Below are positions 35,274-44,726 of a DNA stretch of 64,000 bases, piece by piece. The stretch covers positions 496,001-560,000 of the forward strand of contig NC_013174.1 in assembly GCF_000024065.1 (NCBI RefSeq), read 5' to 3'. Below the pieces are notes generated by a model. It worked only from the letters and a program-made list of their open reading frames with translations. It was not told the origin of the DNA and ran no database searches. The translations under genes and the position numbers were made by a program. The stretch is from Jonesia denitrificans DSM 20603 (GTDB lineage Bacteria > Actinomycetota > Actinomycetes > Actinomycetales > Cellulomonadaceae). Position 1 is the stretch's first letter, and each line of letters starts with the position of its first letter.

Positions 35274-35915
35274 ATGGACGAGCCACCACGGCGACCACCT
35301 CGCCCGCCGCGTTCACCACGACCCCAACCCGTCCCGCAACGGGTGTACTGGATTCGGCGGGCAGTTGCGCTTGCCATCCTGGTCGCGTTGGTGGCCCTGG
35401 TGAGTTGGGGAGTGCGCAGTGCGTGGGCTGCGTTGTTTGGCGAGGACACTTCGTCATCGGCCACTAGTACCGGTGGCACGGGTGACACTAGTACCGATGC
35501 GCAACCTGCTGACACTGATACGGGTGGTCCCGCAGCGTGCGACCCCGCGCACATCACCCTGACCCTCACAAGTGACAAAACCACAACAACGCCAGGGGAG
35601 ACGCTGCCCTTCACCGTGACAATGCGGTACACAGGTGAGGCAGACTGCACAGTGGACGCAGGGCTCAGTGAGCGGGTCGTGACGGTTCATTCAGGGAACG
35701 ACAATATTTGGTCCTCGGCGCACTGCGATACAGCAGGGTCACGAACACTGCTGTTCGCCACAGGAGACCAAGACGAGATGATTGTTCCCTGGCAGTCAAC
35801 GCGTTCCACGAAAGATTGCGAGAATGACCTGCCGGAACTCAAACCAGGTACGTACTATGCGGTCGTGTCCTATGACGGGAAAACCTCGGAGCGATTCGTG
35901 TTTTCCGTGGCATGA
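35274..35915 (+). CDS. Single-pass membrane protein with extracytoplasmic beta domain, unknown function
   Basis: A 213-residue protein: Pro/Arg-rich cytoplasmic tail, one membrane helix (about 28-50, AVALAILVALVALVSWGV), a Ser/Thr/Asp-rich linker, then a beta-sandwich-like domain (about 85-213) with CDPAHITLTLTSDKTTTTPG and YAVVSYDGKTSERFVFSVA. Three cysteines near CDP, EADC and DC may form disulfides. Genes of this shape often sit between mutY and disA in actinobacteria; none has a known role that I can state. ATG 35274 has no ribosome site; a strong site (GAGGAG before GTG 35218) opens a different, overlapping frame instead. Confidence 0.75.
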   Translation: MDEPPRRPPRPPRSPRPQPVPQRVYWIRRAVALAILVALVALVSWGVRSAWAALFGEDTSSSATSTGGTGDTSTDAQPADTDTGGPAACDPAHITLTLTSDKTTTTPGETLPFTVTMRYTGEADCTVDAGLSERVVTVHSGNDNIWSSAHCDTAGSRTLLFATGDQDEMIVPWQSTRSTKDCENDLPELKPGTYYAVVSYDGKTSERFVFSVA

Positions 35916-35961
35916 GTAAGGCCCGGGTCCTTGTCACTGGGCGCACAGCCGGATGAAGGTC

Positions 35962-37050
35962 TTAGACGTAGCGTTCGAGGATGCTTGATTCTGCGAGTCG
36001 GGACAGGCCTTCACGCACAGCCCGGGCGCGCTGTTCACCGACACCATCAACGGCCATGAGGTCATCAATTGTGGCGGCGAGAAGCTTTTGCAAGCCGCCA
36101 AAGTGCTGCACCAACCGGTCCATGATGAGTGCGGGAAGTCGCGGGATCCGCGCCATGAGTCGGTAGCCGTGGGGTGCAACTGCGGCGTCCAGCGCGTCAC
36201 CACCACCAGGGAGTCCTAGGACTCGACCAATAAGACCAAGGTCTAGAAGCTCCGTGGAGTCAAGGGCAGCCAGTTGGGCGAGAACATCAGCGACGGAGTG
36301 GTTCTTTTTGGTGGTATCCACATAGTCGCGCAACACAAGTTCACGGTCGGCGCTGATCGCACCGATGAGCTCGTCGTGCTGCAACGCCAAGAGGCGACCT
36401 TCAACCCCAAGTTCCACCACATGGTTGGCAACTTCATCGGAAATGCGCCCCACCATTTCGAGGCGCTGCACGACAATACACACATCACGCACGGTGACGA
36501 GGTCTTCAATTTCGAGGGCTGATAATGTTCCGCTCACTTCATCGAGGCGAGCCTTGTACCGTTCGAGGGTAGCGATCGCTTGGTTGGCCCGGCCGATGAT
36601 GGTGTCTGGGTCTTCCAACACGTGGCGGCGGCCACCCACATACAGCGCAATAATGTGCATGGATTGCGACACGGAAATGACGGGGAGACCAGTGTGTTTC
36701 GCCACCCGCTCAGCGGTGCGGTGCCGGGTACCCGATTCAGAGGTTTCAATGGAGGAATCGGGCAGTAGTTGGACTGCTGCCCGCCGGATCCGCCGTGTAG
36801 CCGGGTCCATGACCACGGCGCCATCCATTTTGCACAGTTCCCGAAGCCGTGTTGCGGAGAATTCGACATCGAGTTCGAACCCGCCTGTGGCAATGGATTC
36901 GACCACGTCGTCGTACCCAAGAACAATGAGTGCCCCGGTGCGGCCACGCAAGATCCGTTCGAGGCCATCACGAAGTTCTGTGCCTGGTGCAACCGTGGCG
37001 AGAGTGTCACGGAGCAGTTGGTCAGTTTGCGGTGCAGGAGAGAAGGCCAC
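35962..37050 (-). CDS. disA: DNA-integrity scanning diadenylate cyclase DisA
   Basis: Makes cyclic di-AMP from two ATP and pauses at branched DNA. The 362-residue octamer subunit has the cyclase (DAC) domain at the N-terminus with both catalytic motifs, DGAVVMD (near 74) and [13 protein letters not shown] (near 106). A helical spine and a C-terminal helix-hairpin-helix DNA-binding domain ([19 protein letters not shown]) follow. GTG 37050 is the start; no strong ribosome site. It lies downstream of radA on the same strand (104-base gap); RadA is a known DisA partner and inhibitor in Bacillus, and the pair is usually linked in actinobacteria. Confidence 0.97.
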   Translation of the reverse strand: MAFSPAPQTDQLLRDTLATVAPGTELRDGLERILRGRTGALIVLGYDDVVESIATGGFELDVEFSATRLRELCKMDGAVVMDPATRRIRRAAVQLLPDSSIETSESGTRHRTAERVAKHTGLPVISVSQSMHIIALYVGGRRHVLEDPDTIIGRANQAIATLERYKARLDEVSGTLSALEIEDLVTVRDVCIVVQRLEMVGRISDEVANHVVELGVEGRLLALQHDELIGAISADRELVLRDYVDTTKKNHSVADVLAQLAALDSTELLDLGLIGRVLGLPGGGDALDAAVAPHGYRLMARIPRLPALIMDRLVQHFGGLQKLLAATIDDLMAVDGVGEQRARAVREGLSRLAESSILERYV

Positions 37051-37153
37051 GACAGAATACTACGGGAATTGGGCGCTCGCGCGGTGAAAAACGCAAAGAA
37101 TCAACCTCAGGTATGACATGGATGATTCCCTGGTCAGGGTTATCGTGAGCGGT

Positions 37154-38515
37154 TCACTCGTATGCGTGTGCGAGCGCATCGCGCACTGTGGTTGCTTCCA
37201 ACGTGGTGATCCCGGCAACTGCGGGTGTATTCGTGCTGGCAGGGATGATGGCCCGGGTGAAACCAAGGCGTGCCGCTTCCTGGAGGCGACGGGCCAGACC
37301 AGTGACGGACCGGATCTCTCCGGCCAGACCAACTTCACCCAGAGCAATAGTTCCCACTGGTAAGGGACGGTCCTCAACGGCGCTCATTGTTGCTAGGAGC
37401 ATGGCGAGGTCTACTGCTGGTTCAGTCATTTTTGCGCCCCCAACCGTGGACACGTAAATGTCGGCGTCCATGAGGCGTGCCCCCAGGTGGCGGTGGGCAA
37501 CCGCCAGGATCATCGCCAGACGTGAGGAATCAACTCCACTGGTGGTGCGGCGGGGGTTGGTCAGTGGGCTGGGGACCACAAGGGACTGGACTTCTAGCGC
37601 CAGTGGGCGGCGCCCCTCAAGGGTCACAGTGATGCAGGTTCCTGCGACGAGCATGTTGACCTGCGAAAGGAATAACCCCGAGGGATCAGCCAACCCGACT
37701 ATTCCGGTTTCGCTGAGGTCAAAGCACCCGACCTCATCGGTGGGACCGTACCGGTTTTTCACAGCGCGGACCATGCGTAACCGTGAATGACGGTCTCCTT
37801 CGAACTGGCAGACCACATCGACAAGGTGTTCCAGGGTTCGTGGTCCTGCCACGGACCCGTCTTTGGTGACGTGTCCTACGACAATGGTGGGGATTGCGCG
37901 TTCTTTGGCTACGGAGATCACGGCGGAGGCGACTTCTTTGACTTGGGCGACACCTCCTGCTGCGCCGTCCACTTGGGTGGAGGCGATCGTTTGCACGGAG
38001 TCCACGATGAGCAGGTCTGGTGTGACCGCGTTGACGTGGGCGAGTACTTGTCCCAGGTCGACTTCGGAGGCGAGGTAGAGGTTGTCGTCAAGTGCGCCGA
38101 TCCGTTCGGCGCGTAAACGGACTTGACCTGCGGATTCCTCGGCGGTGACGTAGAGGACTGTGCGGCCGCTGCGTGCGGTGGTTGCAGCCACGTCGAGAAG
38201 TAAGGTGGATTTTCCTACCCCGGGTTCCCCGGCGAGGAGGATGACTGCGCCGGGGACCAGCCCTCCGCCGAGGACTCGGTCGAATTCATCAATCCCGGTT
38301 GGTCGGGCTTGGGTGATGTGTGCGTCAATGTGGGAGATGGGGGTGGCTGGTGTGGTCAGTGTCGTTGCGGTGGTCCGGGGGCCGGAGACCGCGGATGTTT
38401 CGGTGAGGGTGCCCCATTCGCCGCACTGGGTGCACCGGCCAACCCATTTGCCGGTGCTCCACCCGCAGGCGGAACAGGTGTGGCTGGTGCGTTGTTTTTT
38501 TGCTGCTGGTGGCAT
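37154..38515 (-). CDS. radA: DNA repair ATPase RadA (Sms)
   Basis: A 453-residue helicase-like recombination factor. N-terminal zinc finger CSACGWSTGKWVGRCTQCGEW (about 12-32), Walker A GEPGVGKSTLLLD (near 99), the RadA-specific KNRYG motif in VKNRYGPTDEVG (near 258), and a C-terminal Lon-protease-like domain (about 290-453) without obvious active-site use. It promotes branch migration in homologous recombination. The ATG at 38515 places the zinc finger correctly; a longer in-frame start at 38608 would overlap the promoter region of the divergent gene. Same strand as disA, likely one operon. Confidence 0.96.
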   Translation of the reverse strand: MPPAAKKQRTSHTCSACGWSTGKWVGRCTQCGEWGTLTETSAVSGPRTTATTLTTPATPISHIDAHITQARPTGIDEFDRVLGGGLVPGAVILLAGEPGVGKSTLLLDVAATTARSGRTVLYVTAEESAGQVRLRAERIGALDDNLYLASEVDLGQVLAHVNAVTPDLLIVDSVQTIASTQVDGAAGGVAQVKEVASAVISVAKERAIPTIVVGHVTKDGSVAGPRTLEHLVDVVCQFEGDRHSRLRMVRAVKNRYGPTDEVGCFDLSETGIVGLADPSGLFLSQVNMLVAGTCITVTLEGRRPLALEVQSLVVPSPLTNPRRTTSGVDSSRLAMILAVAHRHLGARLMDADIYVSTVGGAKMTEPAVDLAMLLATMSAVEDRPLPVGTIALGEVGLAGEIRSVTGLARRLQEAARLGFTRAIIPASTNTPAVAGITTLEATTVRDALAHAYE

Positions 38516-38609
38516 GTGGTCACTGTACAAGTTCGTTCTGACATTTCTCAGCGGATGACTGGTCACGCCGATACAGTGGGGGAAAGCACATTTCACCAAG
38601 GAGTTCACA

Positions 38610-39320
38610 GTGACACAGCCACCACAACCCGATGACCGTGATCAGCAGAACGGGACGTCACCTGATGATGCGGATGCCAGTGAGAAGAAGTCGAATGATT
38701 TACCGGTGACGACGGGCCGCAAGATCGTCTGGGTGGTCGCCATTGCGGTGGCGTTGTATTTCATTATTCAGGGTGTGGTGGGCATTGTGTCGGGCTCTGA
38801 TTCTGATGCGCAGTCATCTCCTGCTCCCACGGTGACGGTGACGCAGGAAGGGCCGGCCCCGACGCCGGCGGTTCCTGCTGCCGCGAAGGGGGAGGGGTTG
38901 TCTGCGTTTGCGCAGGCGCTGCCGGATTCGGTGCGTCAGTATGCGTTGAGCGATTTTGTTGCGCTGGAGCCGGTGTTGTTTGACGATGCGCTGGAAAGTT
39001 ACCAGTTGACGTTCGCGGCTGCGGAAGGTGAGGCGGGGTGCACGGTGTTCGCGAGCCAATTTGCTACTGCGCAGCAGGCGCAGAAAGCAGCAGCTCAGCG
39101 TGCGGGAGAAGCGTCGGGTGTTCCTGTTGTGGTGGGTCAGGATGAGGCTGGTGTGCTCGTTGTGCATGAGTTGCTTGCCGATGTGCCTGATCCGTTGCGT
39201 GGTGATGTGAGCGTTGCGCAGGGTGTTGGGCATGCAGTGTGGTCGAATCACACGGCGGTGTTTGAGGTGTATGGGCCGGTCGAGGATGTCTCGAATGTTG
39301 CTGTGGGATATGCGCTGTGA
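38610..39320 (+). CDS. Single-pass membrane protein, unknown function
   Basis: A 236-residue protein: acidic/polar cytoplasmic tail of about 37 residues, a membrane helix (about 40-62, KIVWVVAIAVALYFIIQGVVGIV), a Ser/Pro/Thr linker, and an extracytoplasmic domain (about 95-236) with one cysteine (EAGCTVFASQFATAQQAQ). No recognised family. GTG 38610 follows a strong CCAAGGAG. It is divergent from radA and its stop overlaps the araR-like LacI gene by GTGA, which places araR in its transcript. Confidence 0.78.
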   Translation: MTQPPQPDDRDQQNGTSPDDADASEKKSNDLPVTTGRKIVWVVAIAVALYFIIQGVVGIVSGSDSDAQSSPAPTVTVTQEGPAPTPAVPAAAKGEGLSAFAQALPDSVRQYALSDFVALEPVLFDDALESYQLTFAAAEGEAGCTVFASQFATAQQAQKAAAQRAGEASGVPVVVGQDEAGVLVVHELLADVPDPLRGDVSVAQGVGHAVWSNHTAVFEVYGPVEDVSNVAVGYAL

Positions 39321-40324
39321 CACGCACACGCCCTCCGGGGATGAACGATGTGGCACGGCTTGCGGGAGTGTCACATCAAACGGTGTCGCGGGTGTTGAAT
39401 GATCATCCGTCGGTGCGACCTGAGACGCGGGATCGTGTGTTGCAGGCGGTGGCGGATTTGGGGTATCGCCGTAATCTTGCTGCACGAGCGTTGGTGACTC
39501 GGCGGACAGCAACGATTGGTTTGATTACGACGGGGTCGTCATTGTTTGGGCCGCAGCGGGCTTTTGTGGCGATTGAAGAGGCTGCCCGTGAGGCGGGCTA
39601 CATTGTGGCGGTTGCAACGGTGCGCCAGCCCACGCCGACCTCGATGAATACGTTGTTGGACCATTTGTTATCGCAGAATGTGGAGGGCATTGTCATTGTC
39701 GCTCCACATAGTCAGGTGTTGGACGCGATTCGGAGTTTTGAGCCGTCGATTCCTGTGGTTGTTCTTGCTGACGCCGCCCATGTGCCTGGTCACATTCACA
39801 CAGTGTCGTTGGATCAGGTGGAGACGGGGCGTCTTGCGGTGCGGCATTTGGCGTCACTGGGGCACGAGCAGATTGCTCACATTTCAGGACCGTTGGATTG
39901 GACGGATGCGCGGGGCCGGCTTGAGGGGTGGCAGTTGGAGTGTCGTGAGGTGGGTGTGAATCCGGTGCCGTTGATTCAGTCGGACTGGAGCAGTGAGCGT
40001 GGTTATGACATCGGGCGGGATTTTGTGCGGGCTGGGTTACCGACCGCGATTTTTGCTGCCAACGACATGATCGCGTTGGGGGTCATGAGAGCTCTGTATG
40101 AGGCAGGGGTTCGGGTTCCAGAAGATGTGTCCATTGTGGGGGTTGATGATGTGCCTGGTGCGGCTCATTTTATTGCGCCCTTGACTACGATTCATCATCC
40201 GTTTGCGCGGATGGGCAAGGTCATTATGGAGACGTTGTTGGCTGCCATTGATGGGCAGGATGTCACGCCTCAGGTTCTTCCTCCACAGTTGGTGGTGCGG
40301 CACAGCACTGCATCACCGCGGTGA
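39317..40324 (+). CDS. araR: LacI-family repressor, probable arabinose regulator
   Basis: A 335-residue LacI protein: helix-turn-helix MNDVARLAGVSHQTVSRVLN (about 9-28), hinge helix YRRNLAARALVTRRTATIGL (about 52-72) and the periplasmic-binding-like effector domain, with FAANDMIALGVMRALYEAG and VSIVGVDDVPGAA. Immediately upstream of araBDA with a LacI-type dyad (AACGTT centre) in between, so L-arabinose or a related pentose is the likely inducer (inference). It overlaps the preceding membrane-protein gene by GTGA and ends before a clear hairpin, so araBDA has its own promoter. Confidence 0.88.
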   Translation: MTRTRPPGMNDVARLAGVSHQTVSRVLNDHPSVRPETRDRVLQAVADLGYRRNLAARALVTRRTATIGLITTGSSLFGPQRAFVAIEEAAREAGYIVAVATVRQPTPTSMNTLLDHLLSQNVEGIVIVAPHSQVLDAIRSFEPSIPVVVLADAAHVPGHIHTVSLDQVETGRLAVRHLASLGHEQIAHISGPLDWTDARGRLEGWQLECREVGVNPVPLIQSDWSSERGYDIGRDFVRAGLPTAIFAANDMIALGVMRALYEAGVRVPEDVSIVGVDDVPGAAHFIAPLTTIHHPFARMGKVIMETLLAAIDGQDVTPQVLPPQLVVRHSTASPR

Positions 40325-40335
40325 GGGTTGCCGCG

Positions 40336-40355
40336 GTCAGACAGCGGTGTCTGAC
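40336..40355 (+). terminator. Terminator after the araR-like gene
   Basis: GTCAGACA-GCGG-TGTCTGAC is an exact 8-base-pair hairpin 11 bases past the stop, followed by TGTGGTTG. Confidence 0.75.
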
Positions 40356-40395
40356 TGTGGTTGCAGTGGGGACGTAGGTCTTGCCCACACCCCTT

Positions 40396-40409
40396 TGTGA
40401 ACGTTAACA
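40396..40409. promoter_or_regulatory. LacI-type operator before araB
   Basis: TGTGAACGTTAACA, symmetric around AACGTT with one mismatched pair, lies 76 bases before the araB start. The CG-centred dyad is the usual LacI/GalR form and it sits just downstream of araR. Confidence 0.65.
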
Positions 40410-40484
40410 TTGAAGTAACAGGCTCCCACACCACTTCATATTCAACCGAGTCCTCCACACAGTGACGTGACGAAAAGAGGCATC

Positions 40485-42104
40485 ATGACAACGACCCCAA
40501 CCCCCCACTCTGACATCGCAGCAGCGATCCTTGCTGGACATACCTCGCTAGGAATAGAACTCGGCTCCACCCGCATCAAAGCGTGTCTGATCTCCGATGA
40601 CGGAACACCACTGGCCGAAGGCAGTCACTCCTGGGAAAACACCTACGATAACGGCCTGTGGACCTACCCGCTCCCCGAGGTGGACGCAGGAATGCAAGCC
40701 GCCTACGCCTCGCTACTGGCTGACACCACCGCCCAGTACGGAGTTGCCCCCACTCGGTTTGGGGCCATTGGTGTGTCTGCCATGATGCACGGATATCTTG
40801 CCTTCGACGCGGACGACAACCTCCTTGTCCCCTTCCGCACCTGGCGTAACACCAACACCGGACCAGCAGCAGGTGAATTGAGCGAACTCCTGGGATACAA
40901 CATCCCACTGCGCTGGTCGATCGCTCACTGGTACCAAGCAATCCTCGACAACGAAGAGCACGTCGACAAGGTCGCACGCCTCACCACGCTTGCAGGGTAC
41001 GTGCACTGGAAACTCACCGGCCGCCACGTCCTCGGTGTCGGGGATGCCTCGGGTATGTTCCCCATCGACCCAGCAACCCGCGACTACGACCAACGCCTCC
41101 TCGATCTCACTGACACCCGCATCGCCACCCACCGATCTGTACCAGCGGTGCGTAACCTCCTGCCCGACGTGCTCGTCGCAGGCAGCGACGCCGGTCGGCT
41201 CACCGCCCAGGGGGCACGGTGGCTCGATACCAGCGCAACCCTCGCATCGGGAATCCCCTTGTGCCCACCAGAAGGTGACGCTGGAACCGGGATGGTCGCA
41301 ACCAACGCCGTTTCCCCACGCACTGGCAACGTGTCAGCAGGAACCTCCATTTTCGCGATGGTCGTCCTCGAACAGCCCCTCACTCAGGTTCACCACGAAC
41401 TCGACCTCGTGACTACACCCACCGGTGACCTTGTTGCCATGGTTCACTGCAACAACGGGGCTTCCGAACTGAACGCATGGGCAACCCTCCTCGGTGAATT
41501 TGCTCAAGGACTCGGCGTGACCACTACGCCCGACGCCATCTTCGAAACGTTCTTCACGGCAGCCCTCAACGGGCAACCTGACGGTGGTGGGCTCCTCGCC
41601 TACAACTACCTCTCTGGCGAACCCATCACCGGCCTCGAGCAGGGGCGTCCCCTCTTTGTCCGCACCCCCGACTCACGCCTCACCCTTGCGAACTTTGCCC
41701 GCACCCACATCTATGGGGCATTTGGCACTCTCGCTCTAGGGATGCGGGTCTTGTCCAACGAAGGTGTTGTCATCGACAACATGTTCGCTCACGGTGGCAT
41801 GTTCCGTACCGCAGGAGTGGCCCAACGCTTCCTCGCAGCCGCCATCAACGCACCGGTGTCCGTGGGGACCACCGCCGGAGAAGGCGGAGCCTGGGGAATC
41901 GCGGTGCTCGCGCACTACACTGCGCAACGGCTCAGCGGTGCCACTGCAGATGACTTGGGCACCTACCTCACCACCCACATTTTCGCTGATTCCAACGTCA
42001 CCACGGTCGAACCACAACCCAGCGACGTTGACGGGTTTGCCACCTACCTCACCACCTACGAAACGGGCCTCGCCATCGAGCGGGCAGCCACCACCAGCCT
42101 CTAA
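40485..42104 (+). CDS. araB: FGGY carbohydrate kinase, predicted L-ribulokinase
   Basis: Predicted to phosphorylate L-ribulose to L-ribulose 5-phosphate. About 539 residues of the FGGY fold: N-terminal phosphate loop SLGIELGSTRIKACLISDDG (about 23-42), GVSAMMHGYLAFD, FRTWRNTNTGPAA, and a C-terminal ATP-site region FAHGGMFRTAGVAQRFLAAAI. The sequence is of the XylB-like actinobacterial branch rather than the E. coli AraB branch; the ribulokinase call rests on araD and araA following directly. ATG 40485 follows GAAAAGAGG; an in-frame start at 40467 gives a weaker context. First gene of araBDA. Confidence 0.88.
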   Translation: MTTTPTPHSDIAAAILAGHTSLGIELGSTRIKACLISDDGTPLAEGSHSWENTYDNGLWTYPLPEVDAGMQAAYASLLADTTAQYGVAPTRFGAIGVSAMMHGYLAFDADDNLLVPFRTWRNTNTGPAAGELSELLGYNIPLRWSIAHWYQAILDNEEHVDKVARLTTLAGYVHWKLTGRHVLGVGDASGMFPIDPATRDYDQRLLDLTDTRIATHRSVPAVRNLLPDVLVAGSDAGRLTAQGARWLDTSATLASGIPLCPPEGDAGTGMVATNAVSPRTGNVSAGTSIFAMVVLEQPLTQVHHELDLVTTPTGDLVAMVHCNNGASELNAWATLLGEFAQGLGVTTTPDAIFETFFTAALNGQPDGGGLLAYNYLSGEPITGLEQGRPLFVRTPDSRLTLANFARTHIYGAFGTLALGMRVLSNEGVVIDNMFAHGGMFRTAGVAQRFLAAAINAPVSVGTTAGEGGAWGIAVLAHYTAQRLSGATADDLGTYLTTHIFADSNVTTVEPQPSDVDGFATYLTTYETGLAIERAATTSL

Positions 42105-42131
42105 CCCACCCATCCCAACCCAAGGAAAACC

Positions 42132-42860
42132 ATGTTCAATCACGAGCAGGAATCCCCACGCAATGTCCCCTCGGCACGCGGACTTGAGGGATACTCACAA
42201 GAAGTCCTCGACGAAATCGCTGAGGTTCGTCGCATCGTCTCCACGCTGCACGCCGAACTGCCCAAATGGGAACTTGTTGTGTGGACCGCAGGGAACGTGT
42301 CCCAACGCCTCAAGAGTGCTGACCTTCTCGTTATCAAACCATCCGGTGTCACCTACGACGAGCTCACGCCCGAAAAAATGGTTGTCTGTGACCTTGATGG
42401 CAACCTCGTGGACGGGGACAAAGCACCGTCCTCAGACACTGCAGCGCACGCCTACGTGTACCGCAACATGCCAGGAGTGTACGGGGTTGTGCACACGCAC
42501 TCGACTTACGCCACCGCATGGGCTGCCCGTGCCGAACCCATCCCGTGTGTACTCACCATGATGGCTGACGAGTTCGGTGGTGACATCCCCGTTGGTCCCT
42601 TTGCGCTCATTGGAGATGACTCCATTGGACAAGGCATCGTCGACACCCTGCGTGAGTCACGCTCACGGGCAGTCCTCATGCGCAACCACGGACCTTTCAC
42701 CATCGGGAAAGACGCCAAAGATGCAGTCAAGGCAGCCGTCATGGTGGAGGAAGTTGCCCGCACCGTCCACATCTCTCGGCAACTGGGCGAACCTGGCCGG
42801 ATTGGCCAAGACGACATTGACCGACTCTTTGACCGCTACCAAAACGTGTACGGCCAGTAA
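42132..42860 (+). CDS. araD: L-ribulose-5-phosphate 4-epimerase
   Basis: Converts L-ribulose 5-phosphate to D-xylulose 5-phosphate, linking arabinose to the pentose phosphate pathway. A 242-residue class II aldolase-fold zinc enzyme: TAGNVSQRL, LLVIKPSGVTYDEL, SSDTAAHAYVYRNMPGVYGVVHTHS (zinc histidines) and the third zinc histidine in RNHGPFTIG, all in the family order. The start ATG 42132 follows CCAAGGAAAACC. Between araB (27-base gap) and araA (30-base gap) in the operon. Confidence 0.96.
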   Translation: MFNHEQESPRNVPSARGLEGYSQEVLDEIAEVRRIVSTLHAELPKWELVVWTAGNVSQRLKSADLLVIKPSGVTYDELTPEKMVVCDLDGNLVDGDKAPSSDTAAHAYVYRNMPGVYGVVHTHSTYATAWAARAEPIPCVLTMMADEFGGDIPVGPFALIGDDSIGQGIVDTLRESRSRAVLMRNHGPFTIGKDAKDAVKAAVMVEEVARTVHISRQLGEPGRIGQDDIDRLFDRYQNVYGQ

Positions 42861-42890
42861 TCACCTCCCCACCACAAAGAAGGACACATC

Positions 42891-44399
42891 ATGAACAACC
42901 CATTTGAGGGTAAGGAAATCTGGTTCCTCACCGGGTCCCAAGACCTCTACGGTGAGGAGACCCTCGCCCAAGTTGCTGAGCAATCCCAAGCCCTTGTTTC
43001 CCTCATTGACGGCGCTGATTCCATCCCGGTCAAGGTGGTGTGGAAACCAGTTCTTAAAGACTCCGATTCCATCCGCCGGGCCATGCTCGACGCCAATTCC
43101 GATGACTCCTGCATTGGGCTCATTGCCTGGATGCACACGTTTTCACCAGCGAAAATGTGGATCCGTGGGTTGGATGCCCTGACAGTTCCGTTGCTGCACC
43201 TGCACACCCAGGCCAACGTGGAACTGCCATGGTCAACCATTGACATGGACTTCATGAACCTCAACCAGGCCGCACATGGTGACCGCGAGTTCGCCTACAT
43301 CCAGTCACGGATGAACGTGCAACGCAAAATTGTGTCCGGACACCCCAGCGACGACACTGTGCTCAGTGAGATCGCAGCGTGGAGCCGTGCGGCAGCTGGC
43401 TGGAATGAGGCCCAGTCGATGCGCGTCGCCCGGTTTGGTGACAACATGCGCAACGTTGCCGTCACGGAAGGCGACAAAACAGAAGCAGAGATTTCGCTCG
43501 GCGTGTCAGTGAACACCTGGCCCGTGAACGAACTCGTTGACGCGGTCGATGCGGTGTCGCAGTCGGACATTGACGCGCTCGTTGCCGAATATGAAGAGTT
43601 GTACGACGTCCAGGAAGAGTTGCGTCGTGGCGGTGACCGCCACGACTCACTTCGGTACGGTGCAGCTATCGAAATTGCCCTGCGTGGTTTCCTGGAAGCA
43701 GGGAAATTTGGTGCGTTCACCACGAACTTTGAAGACCTCGGCGGGCTGCGCCAGCTGCCCGGGTTAGCAGTCCAACGGCTCATGGCGGACGGGTACGGTT
43801 TTGGTGCAGAGGGTGACTGGAAAACGGCGGTGCTGGTGCGCATCGCTAAGGTGATGGGCTATGGGCTGCCGGGTGGGGCCTCCCTCATGGAGGACTACAC
43901 CTATGACCTGACACCAGGAAGTGAACTGATTTTGGGTGCGCACATGCTTGAGGTGTGCCCTTCACTGACCACGGACAAGCCGCGCTTGGAAATCCACCCG
44001 CTCGGTATCGGCGGCAAGGAAGACCCGGTGCGCCTTGTGTTTACTGCTGATGCTGGCCCTGCTGTTGTGGTAGCCATGTCGGATATGCGGGAACGGTTCC
44101 GTCTGGTCGTCAACGTTGTCACCAATGTTGATGCTCCACAAGAGCTCCCCAATTTGCCGGTAGCACGAGCAGTGTGGCAACCTGAACCATCCTTCAAGGT
44201 GTCGACTCAGGCATGGTTGCTGACTGGTGCAGCCCACCATACCTGCATGGATACCGCAGCGAGCCTGGACACGTGGCTGGATTTTGCGCAGATCGCTCAG
44301 ACTGAGCTTGTGGTGATCGATGAGAAGACTGAGATCCGGCAGTTCGCGCAGGAGCTTCGCTGGAACCAGGCCTACTACCGGTTGGCCCAGGGGTTCTAG
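42891..44399 (+). CDS. araA: L-arabinose isomerase
   Basis: Converts L-arabinose to L-ribulose. The 502-residue length is standard. N-terminal [20 protein letters not shown], the region [31 protein letters not shown] and the catalytic-region [21 protein letters not shown] and [12 protein letters not shown] are all present. A GAAGGACACATC ribosome site precedes the ATG. Last enzyme gene of araBDA, followed by a strong hairpin before the sugar-binding lipoprotein gene. Confidence 0.98.
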   Translation: MNNPFEGKEIWFLTGSQDLYGEETLAQVAEQSQALVSLIDGADSIPVKVVWKPVLKDSDSIRRAMLDANSDDSCIGLIAWMHTFSPAKMWIRGLDALTVPLLHLHTQANVELPWSTIDMDFMNLNQAAHGDREFAYIQSRMNVQRKIVSGHPSDDTVLSEIAAWSRAAAGWNEAQSMRVARFGDNMRNVAVTEGDKTEAEISLGVSVNTWPVNELVDAVDAVSQSDIDALVAEYEELYDVQEELRRGGDRHDSLRYGAAIEIALRGFLEAGKFGAFTTNFEDLGGLRQLPGLAVQRLMADGYGFGAEGDWKTAVLVRIAKVMGYGLPGGASLMEDYTYDLTPGSELILGAHMLEVCPSLTTDKPRLEIHPLGIGGKEDPVRLVFTADAGPAVVVAMSDMRERFRLVVNVVTNVDAPQELPNLPVARAVWQPEPSFKVSTQAWLLTGAAHHTCMDTAASLDTWLDFAQIAQTELVVIDEKTEIRQFAQELRWNQAYYRLAQGF

Positions 44400-44450
44400 T
44401 AGCCGTGTGATCAATGGTGTGCGAACCATGAGACTGCCGGTCTCGTGATG

Positions 44451-44482
44451 ATGGGGACGTGAACAACAGTTCACGTCCCCAT
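44451..44482 (+). terminator. Terminator after araA
   Basis: ATGGGGACGTGAAC (44451-44464) and GTTCACGTCCCCAT (44469-44482) form a perfect 14-base-pair stem around AACA, followed by TGTTGTGT. It separates araBDA from the ABC transporter genes. Confidence 0.9.
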
Positions 44483-44596
44483 TGTTGTGTGCGCTGTGAT
44501 GTGGGAGTGCTGCCGCGCGGTTGGTTGTGTTGACTCGTCCGCGAGTTGGGAGTGGATGAAAGTTCTTGAGTGGCGGTCACGTTTTGGTCACAGTGG

Positions 44597-44625
44597 TTGA
44601 CAAGTATTTGTACAACGGGAAAACT
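44597..44625 (+). promoter_or_regulatory. Putative promoter/operator of the first sugar-binding gene
   Basis: A consensus -35 box TTGACA (44597-44602) is followed 17 bases later by a weak AAAACT. The palindrome TTGTACAA (44608-44615) lies inside the spacer and could bind a repressor. Confidence 0.4.
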
Positions 44626-44726
44626 AAACATGGGACGCGGGCTCACGGACACCCGTCATACCCAGACGGATGAGCGTGCCACTGCACATCACTCCACAGT
44701 GAACAATGACATCTCAAGGAGGAGAT

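Noticed and set aside
38356-38544. A small Pro/Ala-rich secreted peptide frame near the radA start
   Set aside because: It lies opposite and out of frame within the radA zinc-finger region, with no initiation signal.
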